In this document: one piece after another, positions 7,544 through 16,655 of the stretch | How the letters are laid out: each line of letters opens with the position of its first letter | Position numbering within the stretch: position 1 is the stretch's first letter | DNA from: DASVBE01 sp963770375 | Lineage (GTDB): Bacteria; Actinomycetota; Actinomycetes; Streptosporangiales; Streptosporangiaceae | Length of the DNA: 64,000 nt | Direction of reading: 5' to 3' | Assembly (NCBI GenBank): GCA_963770375.1 | Contig: CAVYPM010000003.1 | Coordinates: forward strand, 12,181-76,180 | Notes under the pieces: model-generated | What the model was told of the DNA's origin: nothing | Databases searched by the model: none | The model's input: the letters and a program-made list of their open reading frames with translations, nothing else | Position numbers and translations under genes: made by a program

Positions 7544-8392
7544 GTGCTGGCGGCCGCCGTGCTGGGCGCGTGCGGCTCGTCCGCCCCGGCGGCCGCGCCG
7601 GGCACGGCCTCGGTGGTGTCGGCGCCCGTGCGGGTCGCGCACACCCGTCTCGGCGCCGTCGGGTACCGGGAGGTCGGGAACGGTCCCCCGCTGGTCCTGA
7701 TCATGGGTTACGGCTGGAACATGGAGGGCTGGGACCCGCGGCTGGTGCACGCCCTGGCCGGCCACTACCGGGTGGTGATGTTCGACAACTCCGGGATCGG
7801 CCGCACCCGGCTGCTGCCGCTGCCGCTGAGCATCCCCGCCATGGCCGGCCAGACCAGCGCGCTGATCACGGCCCTTCACCTGCACCGGCCGGACGTCCTC
7901 GGCTGGTCGATGGGCGGGATGATCGCCCAGGCCCTGGCGGTCCGGCACCCCGGCCAGGTCCGCCGCCTGGTGCTGTGCGCCACGTTCCCCGGCACCGGCG
8001 CGGCCGTCATCCCCCCGCTGTCGGTCATGCGCGGCGGCCGCATCTTCCCGGCCAGCCAGGGCCAGGCCCGGGCCGCGTACCAGGCCGCGATCGCGGCGTA
8101 CCCGCCCGCCGCCCCGCCGTCGGCGGTCGTCAAGGTGAGCCAGGCCAGCGCCGAGACCGACTGGTGGGACGGCCACGACGCCGCCGGGCGCGAGATCGCC
8201 AGGATCCCGGTGCCCACCCTGGTCGCCGACGGCACCGACGACCAGCTCGACCCGGCCGTCAACGACCGCACCCTGGCCCGGCTCATCCCCCGGGCCCGGC
8301 TCGTGCTCTACCCCGGCGCCGGGCACGGGTTCCTGTTCCAGGACCGGACCCGGTTCGCCGCCCTGATCGGGTCGTTCCTGGCGGCGGGCTAG
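7544..8392 (+). CDS. Alpha/beta-hydrolase, probable lipoprotein
   Basis: 282 aa from the GTG at 7544. Lipobox LGAC (Cys at residue 10) is followed by an Ala/Pro linker; then LVLIMGYGWNMEGWDP (oxyanion loop), the nucleophile elbow LGWSMGGM with Ser, and GAGHGFLFQD with the catalytic His. This is a serine hydrolase anchored to the membrane by lipid. The signal peptide read from GTG 7544 is too short and lacks a positive n-region. In another frame, GTG 7486 gives TRPGRAAAGGRVPVLA, a good n-region, so a one-base indel near 7515-7540 is likely and the real gene probably begins at 7486. Its TAG stop and the TAG stop of the convergent ltrA share CTAG at 8389-8392. Confidence 0.8.
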   Translation: MLAAAVLGACGSSAPAAAPGTASVVSAPVRVAHTRLGAVGYREVGNGPPLVLIMGYGWNMEGWDPRLVHALAGHYRVVMFDNSGIGRTRLLPLPLSIPAMAGQTSALITALHLHRPDVLGWSMGGMIAQALAVRHPGQVRRLVLCATFPGTGAAVIPPLSVMRGGRIFPASQGQARAAYQAAIAAYPPAAPPSAVVKVSQASAETDWWDGHDAAGREIARIPVPTLVADGTDDQLDPAVNDRTLARLIPRARLVLYPGAGHGFLFQDRTRFAALIGSFLAAG

Positions 8393-9597
8393 TGCCCGGC
8401 GGGGGCTAGCTTGCGGGTGACCGCGAGCGTCCAGGGGATGCTGAGCAGGGCCACGACCACGAGGCCGAGGAACAGCGGCGGGGGCGCCACGGCGGCGGCG
8501 GCCAGGCACGCCACGGCCGCCACGGCACAGGACCGGGCCAGCGGCCGGTACAGGCCGCGGTCGTCGTCCCAGGCGGTCAGGGTCGCGGCGACCAGCATCG
8601 TGGCGGCCAGGACGACGGCGGCGCCCGCGCACAGCGTCCACGCCGTGGCGGCCGGGGTGCGGCCGTCGTGGGCGTGCTCGATGAGGCCGGTCATCGCGGC
8701 GCCCATCGCGGCGATGGCGGCGGTGAGCGGCAGGTGGGCGAGCACCCAGGACAGGCTGGCCCAGGGGCGGGGCCGGGGCGGGCGGCGGCCGACAAAGTCG
8801 AAGTACGTCCACCAGGCGCCGAACCCGATCACGACGGCCACCAGCCCGACGGCGAGCGTGAGCCCGCTGACCGGCTCGCGGGCCAGGCCGGTCACCACGC
8901 CGGTGAGGGTCTCGCCGAGCACGATGATGATCAGCAGGCCGAACCGCTCGATCAGCGCATCGGAGACCATCAGCGCGGTGAGCTGTACCGGGGCCGCCCA
9001 GCGAATCAGCGCGGTGAACCCGGCCAGATAGGCGGCGTCGATCACGCCCCAGGCCGGGACACGGCCGGCCGCTGGCAGCAGGGCGGTGCCGGCCAGCAGG
9101 ACCGCGCTGGCGGCCGTGCCGGTGACGAACAGCCAGCTCGGCCGGCGGAACTGCGGCTCGTCGTCGCGGGCGGCCAGCAGCCACAGCACGGCCAGCACCG
9201 CGAACAGCACGCCCGCGGCGACGGCGAACGCGGCCCCGCGCGCACCGCCGGCCTCGGGGATGAAGGAGCCCATCGCGACCAGCACCAGGATCTGGAGCAG
9301 GAACGTGCTGCGGGCCCTGGCGTCCTCGTGGCCGTGCAGTTCGTGGTGCAGGCTGCCGTTCACCCAGGCGATCCACACCAGCGTGAACACCGCCGCGTAC
9401 TCGCCGAGCCCGCCCCAGGTCAGGTGCCCGGCCAGGCGGTGCGCCGCCTGGGCGACCAGCACCACCACGGCCAGGTCGTAGAACAGCTCGAGCGGGCCCA
9501 CCGTGCGCTCGCGCGGCTGCTCGCCGTGCGGGCGGGGCGGCTGCCACAGGGCCCGGCGCAGCTGTGCCCAGCGCTCCCGGCGCGCGGTGCCCGCCAT
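8389..9597 (-). CDS. Low temperature requirement A (LtrA) family membrane protein
   Basis: 402 aa with many hydrophobic segments (roughly 10-12). The N-terminal block VGPLELFYDLAVVVLVAQAA is diagnostic for LtrA (PF06772), and HHELHGHEDARAR and GLLIIIVLGETL are further family signatures. The role is poorly known; the family name comes from Listeria mutants defective in growth in the cold. The ATG at 9597 is preferred because GGGAGGG precedes it; an ATG at 9627 adds 10 residues. The gene is divergent from the methyltransferase at 9673. Confidence 0.88.
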   Translation of the reverse strand: MAGTARRERWAQLRRALWQPPRPHGEQPRERTVGPLELFYDLAVVVLVAQAAHRLAGHLTWGGLGEYAAVFTLVWIAWVNGSLHHELHGHEDARARSTFLLQILVLVAMGSFIPEAGGARGAAFAVAAGVLFAVLAVLWLLAARDDEPQFRRPSWLFVTGTAASAVLLAGTALLPAAGRVPAWGVIDAAYLAGFTALIRWAAPVQLTALMVSDALIERFGLLIIIVLGETLTGVVTGLAREPVSGLTLAVGLVAVVIGFGAWWTYFDFVGRRPPRPRPWASLSWVLAHLPLTAAIAAMGAAMTGLIEHAHDGRTPAATAWTLCAGAAVVLAATMLVAATLTAWDDDRGLYRPLARSCAVAAVACLAAAAVAPPPLFLGLVVVALLSIPWTLAVTRKLAPAGH

Positions 9598-9672
9598 GGC
9601 CCTCCCTGCCGGTCGTGAACGCTTCATGATCCGCGCACGCGATAACCTCGGCAGCACGGGAACGGGGAGACT

Positions 9673-10312
9673 ATGAGCCTGCGGATGAGGTTGTTCGCCC
9701 TGACGTACGACCGCCAGATCGCCAGGGCCGAGGACGCCGGGCTGCGCGCGCTGCGGCTGCGGCTGCTCGCCGGGGCCGGCGGTGACGTGCTGGAGATCGG
9801 CGGCGGGACCGGGGCGAACCTGCCCTGCTACGGCCCGGCCGTCGGGTCGCTGACCATCACCGAGCCCGAGCCGCCGATGCTGCGGCGGCTCGAGCGCCGG
9901 GTCCGCGAGCACGGTGCTCTCAAGCACGGGCCAGGCCGCCCGGGTGCTCCGGGCGCCCGCCGAGGACCTTCCGTTCGCGGACCACAGCTTCGACGTGGCC
10001 GTCTCCACCCTGGTCCTGTGCGGCGTCGACGACCAGCCCCGGGCGCTGCGGGAGCTGCGGCGGGTGCTGCGGCCCGGCGGCCGGCTGCTGTTCCTTGAGC
10101 ACGTGCGGTCCGCGGATCCGGGCACGGCCCGGCTGCAGGACCGGGTGAACTGGCTCAACCGGCTGATGGTGTGCTGCGACTGCAACCGCCCCACGCTCGG
10201 CACGATCCGGCGCAGCGGTTTCACCGTCACCGAGGTGGAGCACACGGCGCTGCCGAAGGCCCCGGCGTACGTGCGCCCCACGATCCTGGGCAGCGCCGCC
10301 CGGTCAGCCTGA
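9673..10312 (+). pseudogene. Class I SAM-dependent methyltransferase, frameshifted
   Basis: The first frame (from ATG 9673, GGGGAGA upstream) gives MRLFALTYDRQIARAEDAGL and the SAM-binding motif I VLEIGGGTGANL, then degenerates after RRVREHG near 9915. The second frame (from about 9920 to 10312) continues with RAPAEDLPFADHSFDV, motif post II STLVLCGV, and ALRELRRVLRPGGRLLFLEH. Together they form one UbiE/Methyltransf_11-type enzyme of about 210 aa. A single-base change between about 9910 and 9945 joins the two. The C-terminal YDCNRP-like segment (CCDCNRPTLGTIRRSGF) is usual for the family. The 3' end overlaps the convergent monooxygenase gene by 9 bp. Confidence 0.8.
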
Positions 10313-11545
10313 ACCGGCCAGGTGCCGCGCGAGGTCACCGGTCACCGCACGGGCGTCGTCCTCGATGCCGCAGATGAACGTGGACCGGCGGCGGCGCAGC
10401 ACGGGCAGGCCCAGCACGTACAGCCCCGGGCTGCCGGTCACCGTTCCGCCCTCGTGCTGCAGGTGGCCCTTGGCGTCGACCACGGGCACGTCGAGCCACC
10501 GGTAGTCGGGCCGGAAGCCGGTCGCCCAGAGGATGGTGCGGATCTCGCCGCTGCGCAGGTCGAGCTGCAGGCGGGCCGGCTGGGGCACCGGGGTGTCCGG
10601 ATACCGTTCTGGCGGCCCCGCGTCAGCCCCGCGCGGGTCGACGGCGGCCCACTCGTCGAAGGTGTCCAGCAGGCGTTCCAGCTTGAGGTCCGCGAGCGAG
10701 ATCACGTTGCGCAGGCCGCCGGAGAACAGGGCGCGGCCGTCACGGATCATGGCCAGGCGGCCCACCAGCTGGACGCCCATGGCGGTGAGCGCGCTGAGGT
10801 CGAGGGTGGCCCGGCCGGGCGTGCCGACCAGCTGGGGGGACGGCAGGCGCCGGGCCCGTTCCAGGTCCTCGACCTCGTCGTGGCGCTGGTCCCAGACGCC
10901 GGAGGAGTCCATCCACCAGAGCACGTCGCGGCCGCGGTAGGTGCGCGGCAGCCGGACGTGCTCCCCGACGGAGAGCGTGACCGGCCGGCCCGACTGCTGC
11001 AGCTCTGCGGCCAGCTGGACGCCCGTGGCCGACGCGCCGACGACGAGCACGCCGCCGTCGGGGAGCTGGCTGGGGTCGCGGTAGCCGAATGGGGTCAGCT
11101 GGCTGACCTCCGCCGGCACCGCCTCGGTGAACGGCGGCACCGACGGCAGGTTGCACGCGCCGCTGGCGATGACCACCGTTGCGGAGTGAATCTCGCCCCC
11201 GCTGTGCGTAATCCGGAATCCGTCGCCGTCCCGGCGAACCGAGGTGACGTTCGTCCCGGTACGGACCGGCGCGCCGGAGTTCTTGGCGAAGCGCTCGATG
11301 AACTCGGTCACTTCGCCCGCGGTCATGTAGCCGTCGGGCTCCGGGCCTTCGTAGCGAAGGCCCGGAACCCTGCTCTGCCAGTTGGGCGTGAGCAGCCGCA
11401 GCGAGTCCCAGCGCTCATTCCGCCAGGAGTTCGCCACCTCGCCGCGTTCCAGCACGACGTGGTCGATCGACCGGCCGCTCAGGAAGTGGCTCGCGGCGAG
11501 ACCCGCGTGCCCCGCTCCGATGACGACCGCGGCAGTGCGTTCTAT
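10304..11545 (-). CDS. FAD/NAD(P)-binding flavoprotein, CzcO/FMO-like monooxygenase
   Basis: About 413 aa if read from position 11545. The FAD motif GAGHAG near residues 10-15, the family block NSWRNERWDSLRLLTPNW, an NADPH motif VGASATG mid-protein and the late ILWATGFRPDY (the ATG motif of flavin-containing monooxygenases) all appear in order. The first ATG/GTG in frame (GTG 11455) would delete the whole FAD motif. The only position with a ribosome site (GAGGA, 8 bases ahead) and the right N-terminus is an ATA codon at 11545. Either AUA initiation or a mutated ATG must be assumed. It lies 10 bp after the osmC-like gene and is surely in its operon. Confidence 0.82.
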   Translation of the reverse strand: MERTAAVVIGAGHAGLAASHFLSGRSIDHVVLERGEVANSWRNERWDSLRLLTPNWQSRVPGLRYEGPEPDGYMTAGEVTEFIERFAKNSGAPVRTGTNVTSVRRDGDGFRITHSGGEIHSATVVIASGACNLPSVPPFTEAVPAEVSQLTPFGYRDPSQLPDGGVLVVGASATGVQLAAELQQSGRPVTLSVGEHVRLPRTYRGRDVLWWMDSSGVWDQRHDEVEDLERARRLPSPQLVGTPGRATLDLSALTAMGVQLVGRLAMIRDGRALFSGGLRNVISLADLKLERLLDTFDEWAAVDPRGADAGPPERYPDTPVPQPARLQLDLRSGEIRTILWATGFRPDYRWLDVPVVDAKGHLQHEGGTVTGSPGLYVLGLPVLRRRRSTFICGIEDDARAVTGDLARHLAGSG

Positions 11546-11555
11546 GACGGATTCC

Positions 11556-12104
11556 TCAGGCGACTTCGACGGTGATGTTCGTCGGGTTCGACAGGGCGTC
11601 GAACACGGCGGAGCGCTTCTGGGACTGGGCCACCAGCGCCTCGATCTCCTGCTTCGACGCGTCCGCGTCGATGGTGAACGTCACCTTGATGTCGTTGAAG
11701 CCGTTGCGGACGTCGCTGTCCGCCCCGAGGATCCCGCGGATGTCGTGCGCGCCCTCGAGCTTCGACTCGACCGAGCGCAGCTGGATGCCGCGGTTCTCGG
11801 CGACCGAGGCCACGCCCGCGGTCAGGCAGCTGGCCAGGCCGACGAGCAGGTACTCGATCGGCGTGATGCCGTTGTCGGTGGCCGCGAAGACGAGCGGGTG
11901 GTCGGCCTCGAACGTCGACTCGGCTTCGTGCTTCTGCTCCTCGCCCAGGCCGAAGAAGCTGTCGACCTTGATCTGGCTGTGCACGCCGGTCTGCCACTTG
12001 GCGGACGCCCGCCAGGTGAACTGGGCGGCCTCCGGCGCACCCTTGAGGACTTCGCGCGCGTCAAGCAGCGCCTGGACGTTTACTCCGTTGGTAACTGCAG
12101 TCAT
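11556..12104 (-). CDS. OsmC family protein
   Basis: 182 aa. The OsmC fold is indicated by ITPIEYLLVGLASCLTAGVA, which contains the first conserved Cys, and by the C-terminal QSQKRSAVFDALSNPTNITV. In hydroperoxide-reducing OsmC/Ohr proteins the last block has a second Cys (CPV); here the aligned residues are RSAVFD. Thiol peroxidase chemistry with a Cys pair is therefore unlikely, and the protein may belong to the single-Cys OsmC subgroup. It is the first gene of a two-gene operon with the flavoprotein. The divergent neighbour is metX. Confidence 0.85.
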   Translation of the reverse strand: MTAVTNGVNVQALLDAREVLKGAPEAAQFTWRASAKWQTGVHSQIKVDSFFGLGEEQKHEAESTFEADHPLVFAATDNGITPIEYLLVGLASCLTAGVASVAENRGIQLRSVESKLEGAHDIRGILGADSDVRNGFNDIKVTFTIDADASKQEIEALVAQSQKRSAVFDALSNPTNITVEVA

Positions 12105-12190
12105 TTCTGAGTCTCCTCGACCCTTCCCCGGGGGATATCCCTACTTAGATGGTCGAGATTATAACTGACCACCGGGATACCATGGCCCCC

Positions 12191-13403
12191 ATGTCAGAGC
12201 TAGCCCCGGCGGCGGCCTGGCTCAGTCGGCACTGTCGAAACACAATACGTTGATCTGCCCGGATCGGTTCAACTGGACTGCGGAAACGAGCTATTTCCGG
12301 TCCGGGTGGCCTACGAGACCTACGGCACCCTGTCCGCCCAGCGCGACAACGTCATCCTGGTCTGCCACGCCCTCAGCGGCGACGCGCATGCGGCCGGCTA
12401 CGCGACGACGCCACCCGCGGAGAGCACCCGCGACGGGTTCGGCGCGGACGACCGCGACGGCTCCGCCCGCAAGGGCCTGGGCTGGTGGGACGGGATGATC
12501 GGCCCCGGCAAGGCGTTCGACACCGACCGCTACTTCGTCGTCTCCACGAACCTGCTCGGCGGCTGCCGCGGGACAACCGGGCCGTCGTCAGCCAACCCGG
12601 CGACCGGCCAGCCGTACGGGCCGGACTTCCCGGTGATCACTGTCGCGGACATGGTGCGGACCGAGCGGGCGTTCCTGGACACGCTGGGCATCGAACGGCT
12701 GGCCGCGGTGGCCGGCGGCTCGCTCGGCGGGATGCAGGCGTACGAGTGGGCGGTCCGCTACCCGGACCAGGTCGATTCGATCGTGGTGATCGCCAGCACG
12801 CACGCGCTGCACCCGCAGGGCGTGGCCTGGAACGCGATCGCGCGCGAGTCGATCATGGGCGACCCAGCCTGGCAGGGCGGCCGCTACTACGGCACCGGCG
12901 CCGCGCCCGACGCCGGCATGGGCGTGGCCCGGATGGTCGGCCACATCACGTACCTGTCCGCGCCGGGCCTGGAGGGCAAGTTCGGCCGGCGGCTGCAGTT
13001 CGCCGACGACATCCGCTACACGCTCACCGAGCCGGAGTTCGAGGTGGAGAGCTACCTGCGCCACCAGGCCCGCTCGTTCGTCAAGCGGTTCGACGCCAAC
13101 ACCTACCTGTACACGTCGCGCGCGCTGACGTACTTCGACCTCGCCCGTCAGTACGGCAGCGGGTCGCTGAAGGAGGCGCTCAGGGACGTCTCGGCGCGGA
13201 CGCTGCTGATCGCCTTCAGTTCCGACTGGCTGTACCCTCCGTCCGCGTCAGCCGACGTCGAGGAGGCGCTCCGGTCTCTCGGCAAGCCGGTTGAATTCCA
13301 CGTGATCGAAGCCCCGTACGGCCACGACTGCTTCCTGCTGGAGGAAGCACGGCAGATCCCGGTTATCCGCCGTTTCCTGGCCGAGGGCAGGATAGGCGGA
13401 TGA
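12191..13403 (+). CDS. metX: Homoserine O-acetyltransferase
   Basis: Transfers the acetyl group of acetyl-CoA to homoserine in methionine biosynthesis. The alpha/beta-hydrolase fold shows VAYETYGTL, CHALSGDAHAAG, the nucleophile elbow AGGSLGGMQ (Ser139 counted from GTG 12306) and the C-terminal APYGHDCFL with the catalytic His and preceding Asp. The first in-frame start is GTG 12306, but the conserved N-terminus VETQYVDLPGSVQLDCGNEL lies upstream in the same frame, which has no start codon back to a TAG at 12201. ATG 12191 (or 12182) in another frame begins MSELAPAAAWLSR, so a one-base indel near 12215-12235 is likely; the start given assumes this. metY follows 19 bp later. Confidence 0.88.
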
Positions 13404-13422
13404 CGCCCAGGAAGAGGCCCGC

Positions 13423-14784
13423 GTGACCGACCACCCGTCCCGCGCTGAGGAAGCCCGTGCTGAGGAAGACCGCGAGTTCGGCTTCGAGACGCGGCAGCTG
13501 CACGCCGGGCAACGGCCCGACCCGAACACGGGTGCCCGGGCGGTGCCGATCTTCCAGACGACCAGCTACGTGTTCGAGGACCCGGAGTCCGCGGCTGCCT
13601 ACTTCAACCTGCAGGAGTACGGGAACACGTACTCGCGCATCATGAACCCGACCGTGGCGGTGTTCGAGGAGCGGGTGGCGAACCTCGAGGGCGGCTGCGG
13701 CGCGGTGGCGTTCGCCAGCGGGATCGCCGCGCAGGCCGCCGCGCTGTTCACGCTGCTGGAGCCGGGGGACCACGTCGTCTCGTCCACGGCGCTCTACGGC
13801 GGCACGGTGAACCAGTTCAAGCACCTGCTGCGGAAGATGAACGTCGAGCTGACCTGGGTCGATCCCGACGATCTGGACGCGTGGCGGCAGGCGGTCCGCC
13901 CCACGACAAAGGCGTTCTTCGGCGAGACGATCGGCAACCCGGCCGGCAACGTGCTGGACATCGAGGCCGTCGCGGAAATCGCGCACGCCCACGGGCTGCC
14001 GCTGATCGTGGACAACACGTTCGCGACGCCGTACCTGTGCCGCCCCATCGAATGGGGCGCCGACATCGTGATCCACTCCGCGACCAAGTTCATCGGCGGC
14101 CACGGCACCAGCATCGGCGGCGTGGTCACCGAGTCGGGCCTGTTCAACTGGTCCAACGGCCGGTTCCCTGTCGTCGCGGATCCCTCGCCGGCCTACCACG
14201 GCCTGCAGTTCCACGAGACGTTCGGGACGTACGGCTACCTGATGAAGCTGCGGGCCGAGACCCTGCGCGATCTCGGCGCCGCGATGTCGCCGTTCAACGC
14301 CTTCCTGTTCCTGCAGGGGCTGGAGACGCTGTCGCTGCGGATGGAGCGCCACGTGGCGAACGCCCTGGCGGTCGCGGCGTTCCTGGAGTCCCACGAGCTC
14401 GCGTCGAAGGTGACCTACCCTGGCCTGCCGGGAAGCAGATACCAGCCGCTCGTGGCGAAGTACCTGCCCCGCGGGGCGGGGGCGGTGTTCTCGTTCGACT
14501 GCGCCGGCGGCCGGGCCGGCGGGCAGCAGCTCATCAGCGGCGTGCGGCTCTGGTCCCACCTGGCCAACGTCGGCGACGCGAAGAGCCTGATCATCCACCC
14601 GGCCAGCACGACGCACCGCCAGCTCAGCGATCAGGAGCTGCAGGCGGCCGGCGTCGGGCCCGGGTCGATCCGGCTGTCGGTGGGCTTGGAAACGCCCGCG
14701 GACCTGATCTGGGACCTGGAGCAGGGCTTCGCGTGCGTCACCGCGAAAGCCGAGGCGGCGGACGTGAAGGTAGCGACGGCATGA
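13423..14784 (+). CDS. metY: O-acetylhomoserine sulfhydrylase / aminocarboxypropyltransferase
   Basis: 453 aa, full-length Cys/Met-metabolism PLP enzyme. FETRQLHAGQRPDPNTGARA at the N-terminus, NTYSRIMNPTVAVFEERVA, and the PLP lysine Lys222 in HSATKFIGGHGTSIGG are the marks of O-acetylhomoserine aminocarboxypropyltransferase rather than cystathionine gamma-synthase. It would combine O-acetylhomoserine with sulfide to give homocysteine, directly using the MetX product. The start is GTG 13423, right after metX; the stop overlaps the next ATG (ATGA at 14781-14784), so the three genes are coupled. Confidence 0.92.
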   Translation: MTDHPSRAEEARAEEDREFGFETRQLHAGQRPDPNTGARAVPIFQTTSYVFEDPESAAAYFNLQEYGNTYSRIMNPTVAVFEERVANLEGGCGAVAFASGIAAQAAALFTLLEPGDHVVSSTALYGGTVNQFKHLLRKMNVELTWVDPDDLDAWRQAVRPTTKAFFGETIGNPAGNVLDIEAVAEIAHAHGLPLIVDNTFATPYLCRPIEWGADIVIHSATKFIGGHGTSIGGVVTESGLFNWSNGRFPVVADPSPAYHGLQFHETFGTYGYLMKLRAETLRDLGAAMSPFNAFLFLQGLETLSLRMERHVANALAVAAFLESHELASKVTYPGLPGSRYQPLVAKYLPRGAGAVFSFDCAGGRAGGQQLISGVRLWSHLANVGDAKSLIIHPASTTHRQLSDQELQAAGVGPGSIRLSVGLETPADLIWDLEQGFACVTAKAEAADVKVATA

Positions 14785-15263
14785 CCGATCTCAGCCGGTA
14801 CCAGGATCCGCTGACGATCCAGCGCGTGCTGCACACCGCCCGCACGGTCGCGATCGTGGGGCTGTCCGCGAACCCGCTGCGGGCCAGCTACTTCGTCGGG
14901 TACTACCTGCAGCGGCACGGCTACCAGGTCATCCCGGTCAACCCGCGCGAGACGGAGATCCTCGGCGAGAAGTGCTACCCGAGCCTGCTGGACGTCCCGG
15001 TGCACGTGGATGTGGTCGACGTCTTCCGCACGCCGGGCGCGGTGCCTGCTATCGCACGGGAGGCACTGCAGATCGAGGCCGGTGCCCTGTGGTGCCAGTT
15101 CGGCGTGATCAGCGAGGAAGGCGCGCAGATCGCCACCGGCGGTGGCCTGCCGGTGGTCATGGACCGCTGCCTCAAGATCGAGCACGCGCGCTACCTGGGC
15201 CGGATGCACTGGCTCGGCTTCAGCACGCAGCGGATCACGTCGGTACGGACCGGGCTCCAGTAA
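14781..15263 (+). CDS. CoA-binding domain protein (YccU-like)
   Basis: 160 aa. A single CoA-binding Rossmann domain: VAIVGLSANPLRASYFVGYY, then VIPVNPRETEILGEKCYPSL and ALWCQFGVISEEGA, with conserved Cys near the C-terminus (VVMDRCLKIEH). Homologous stand-alone domains are related to the succinyl-CoA synthetase alpha N-terminus and bind CoA; their role is unclear. The start codon overlaps the metY stop, so it is translated with the sulfur operon. A link to acyl-CoA supply or CoA/thiol sensing for MetX is an inference. Its 3' end overlaps the convergent winged-helix gene by 29 bp. Confidence 0.88.
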   Translation: MTDLSRYQDPLTIQRVLHTARTVAIVGLSANPLRASYFVGYYLQRHGYQVIPVNPRETEILGEKCYPSLLDVPVHVDVVDVFRTPGAVPAIAREALQIEAGALWCQFGVISEEGAQIATGGGLPVVMDRCLKIEHARYLGRMHWLGFSTQRITSVRTGLQ

Positions 15264-16329
15264 GGCGGGGCTCGAGGTTCAGGAACTGGCCGTACCGGCG
15301 GGCGGCCTCCTCGAGGGCGCCCGCCTCCGCGGGCGTCAGGGCCCGGTAGGGCTGCAGGTCGAACCGCACCTGGTCACCGGTGACCGTGCGCTTCATGGCG
15401 GCGACGAGCTGCGCGCCGGCCAGGGCCATGCCGATCGCGGCTTCCCGGACGCGGGGCACGATGCCGGCGGCGTCGAGCATCCAGCGGGAGTCCTGGTATC
15501 CGCGGTAGGTCTCGTCCAGGATCTGCAGCAGGTGACCCGCGGGCTCCTGCGGCCCGCTCGGGGGCTCCTCGCCGGGCGCGTGCCAGAAGGTACGGCCGTC
15601 GTGCCGGAACGAGCCGAGTTTGCCCCGCACCTGGGCCAGGCCGGCCCGCACGTCGGTGACGGTGAGGCTGGCCCAGTAGACGAGGTCCCGTTCGGTCGCC
15701 GGGCCGTGCCCGGTGAAGTAGCGCAGCGCGATCTCGGCCAGGGCCTCGTCGCGGCCGAGGCGGCGCGGGCTGGGCACGCGCTTATCCATGAGCGCGTAGG
15801 TGTGCTCGCCGCCGGCCACCGGCCCGCTGCAGACCAGGCCCTCCAGCTCGGCGTGCATCACGAGCATCATGACCATGTGGCCGCTGCCGTCGACGCCGGC
15901 CTGCCGCAGTTCCCCGGCCAGTTCGGTGCGGGTGAGGTGCCCGTGGCGGTCCAGGATGCTGACGACGGCGGCGAGCGCCTGGCCGACCGAGCGCTCGTCC
16001 ATGCCGTGCATGCTGCGCAGCACCCGGCGGGTGACCTGCTGGAGCCGCGGGCCGGTCAGGTCCAGCAGCCAGCCGATGTCCTCGGCCCGGGAGAAGTGCC
16101 AGGTGGGCCGCAGCACGTGGGTGCGCACTACGGCGCCGTCATCGAGCCGGGCGGCCAGGTCGGCCTGATCCGCGTTCCTGGTGCGGGCGGCTACGGCCCA
16201 GGCGGCCTGGCTGGGGTTCTCGGCCTGCACCGCCAGCAGGGAGCCGACGGCACCGTCCGCCGACTCTGCGTGCGGCCGGGCCAGGCGCTGCGTGCGCAGC
16301 CGCCAGCGGGCAATGTCGAGATCATGCAC
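15235..16329 (-). CDS. Winged-helix DNA-binding protein, AlkZ-like (HTH_42)
   Basis: 364 aa, the usual length for the HTH_42/AlkZ-like family. GSLLAVQAENPSQAAWAVAA near residue 30 and RTHVLRPTWHFSRAEDIGWL near residue 70 are the family signatures. AlkZ in Streptomyces is a DNA glycosylase that unhooks azinomycin cross-links using a QxQ motif. Here the matching segment reads QAENPSQ, so glycosylase activity is uncertain. The start ATG 16329 is 66 bp from the stop of the 36-aa ORF on the same strand. Confidence 0.75.
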   Translation of the reverse strand: MHDLDIARWRLRTQRLARPHAESADGAVGSLLAVQAENPSQAAWAVAARTRNADQADLAARLDDGAVVRTHVLRPTWHFSRAEDIGWLLDLTGPRLQQVTRRVLRSMHGMDERSVGQALAAVVSILDRHGHLTRTELAGELRQAGVDGSGHMVMMLVMHAELEGLVCSGPVAGGEHTYALMDKRVPSPRRLGRDEALAEIALRYFTGHGPATERDLVYWASLTVTDVRAGLAQVRGKLGSFRHDGRTFWHAPGEEPPSGPQEPAGHLLQILDETYRGYQDSRWMLDAAGIVPRVREAAIGMALAGAQLVAAMKRTVTGDQVRFDLQPYRALTPAEAGALEEAARRYGQFLNLEPRLTGARSVPT

Positions 16330-16384
16330 CGGCGCCTCCCTTCCCTGCCCATGGCAGGTTAGCGGGAGGCGCCGGCCTTAAGGT

Positions 16385-16495
16385 CTATCGCTGGTCCTCG
16401 CGCAGGCCGAGGAAGAGCTCGTCCCGGCGGCGCTGCGCGTAGTTCATGTCGCTCACCACGCTGGCCACGCGCCGCACGATCCGCGAAATCCTCAT
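16385..16495 (-). CDS. 36-aa small protein
   Basis: Begins MRISRIVRRVASVVSDMNYA, then an Arg/Glu-rich tail ending EDQR. AGGAG sits 7 bases before the ATG. The opening IVRRVASVV.DMNYAQRR is a recurring N-terminal pattern of small actinomycete ORFs, as I recall. It is amphipathic and basic; function unknown. It stands alone between the divergent VOC gene and the AlkZ-like gene. Confidence 0.6.
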   Translation of the reverse strand: MRISRIVRRVASVVSDMNYAQRRRDELFLGLREDQR

Positions 16496-16655
16496 TGCCG
16501 TTCTCCTCTCAGTTCCGGCCGCCACTGCGGCCATATCCTGAGCATCGCCGTAAGACCCCGGCGCGCCATCGGACGGACGCCTTACTTCCGGGCGGGACCC
16601 GGCTTAGGCGGTCGCTTAGGCGGCCTGATCCCGTCGCGGGCTAACGTGAGGCCCC

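Noticed and set aside
8389..10338. Extension of ltrA to a 649-aa protein
   Set aside because: Everything upstream of 9597 is opposite the methyltransferase gene and not membrane-like; GGGAGGG supports the start at 9597.
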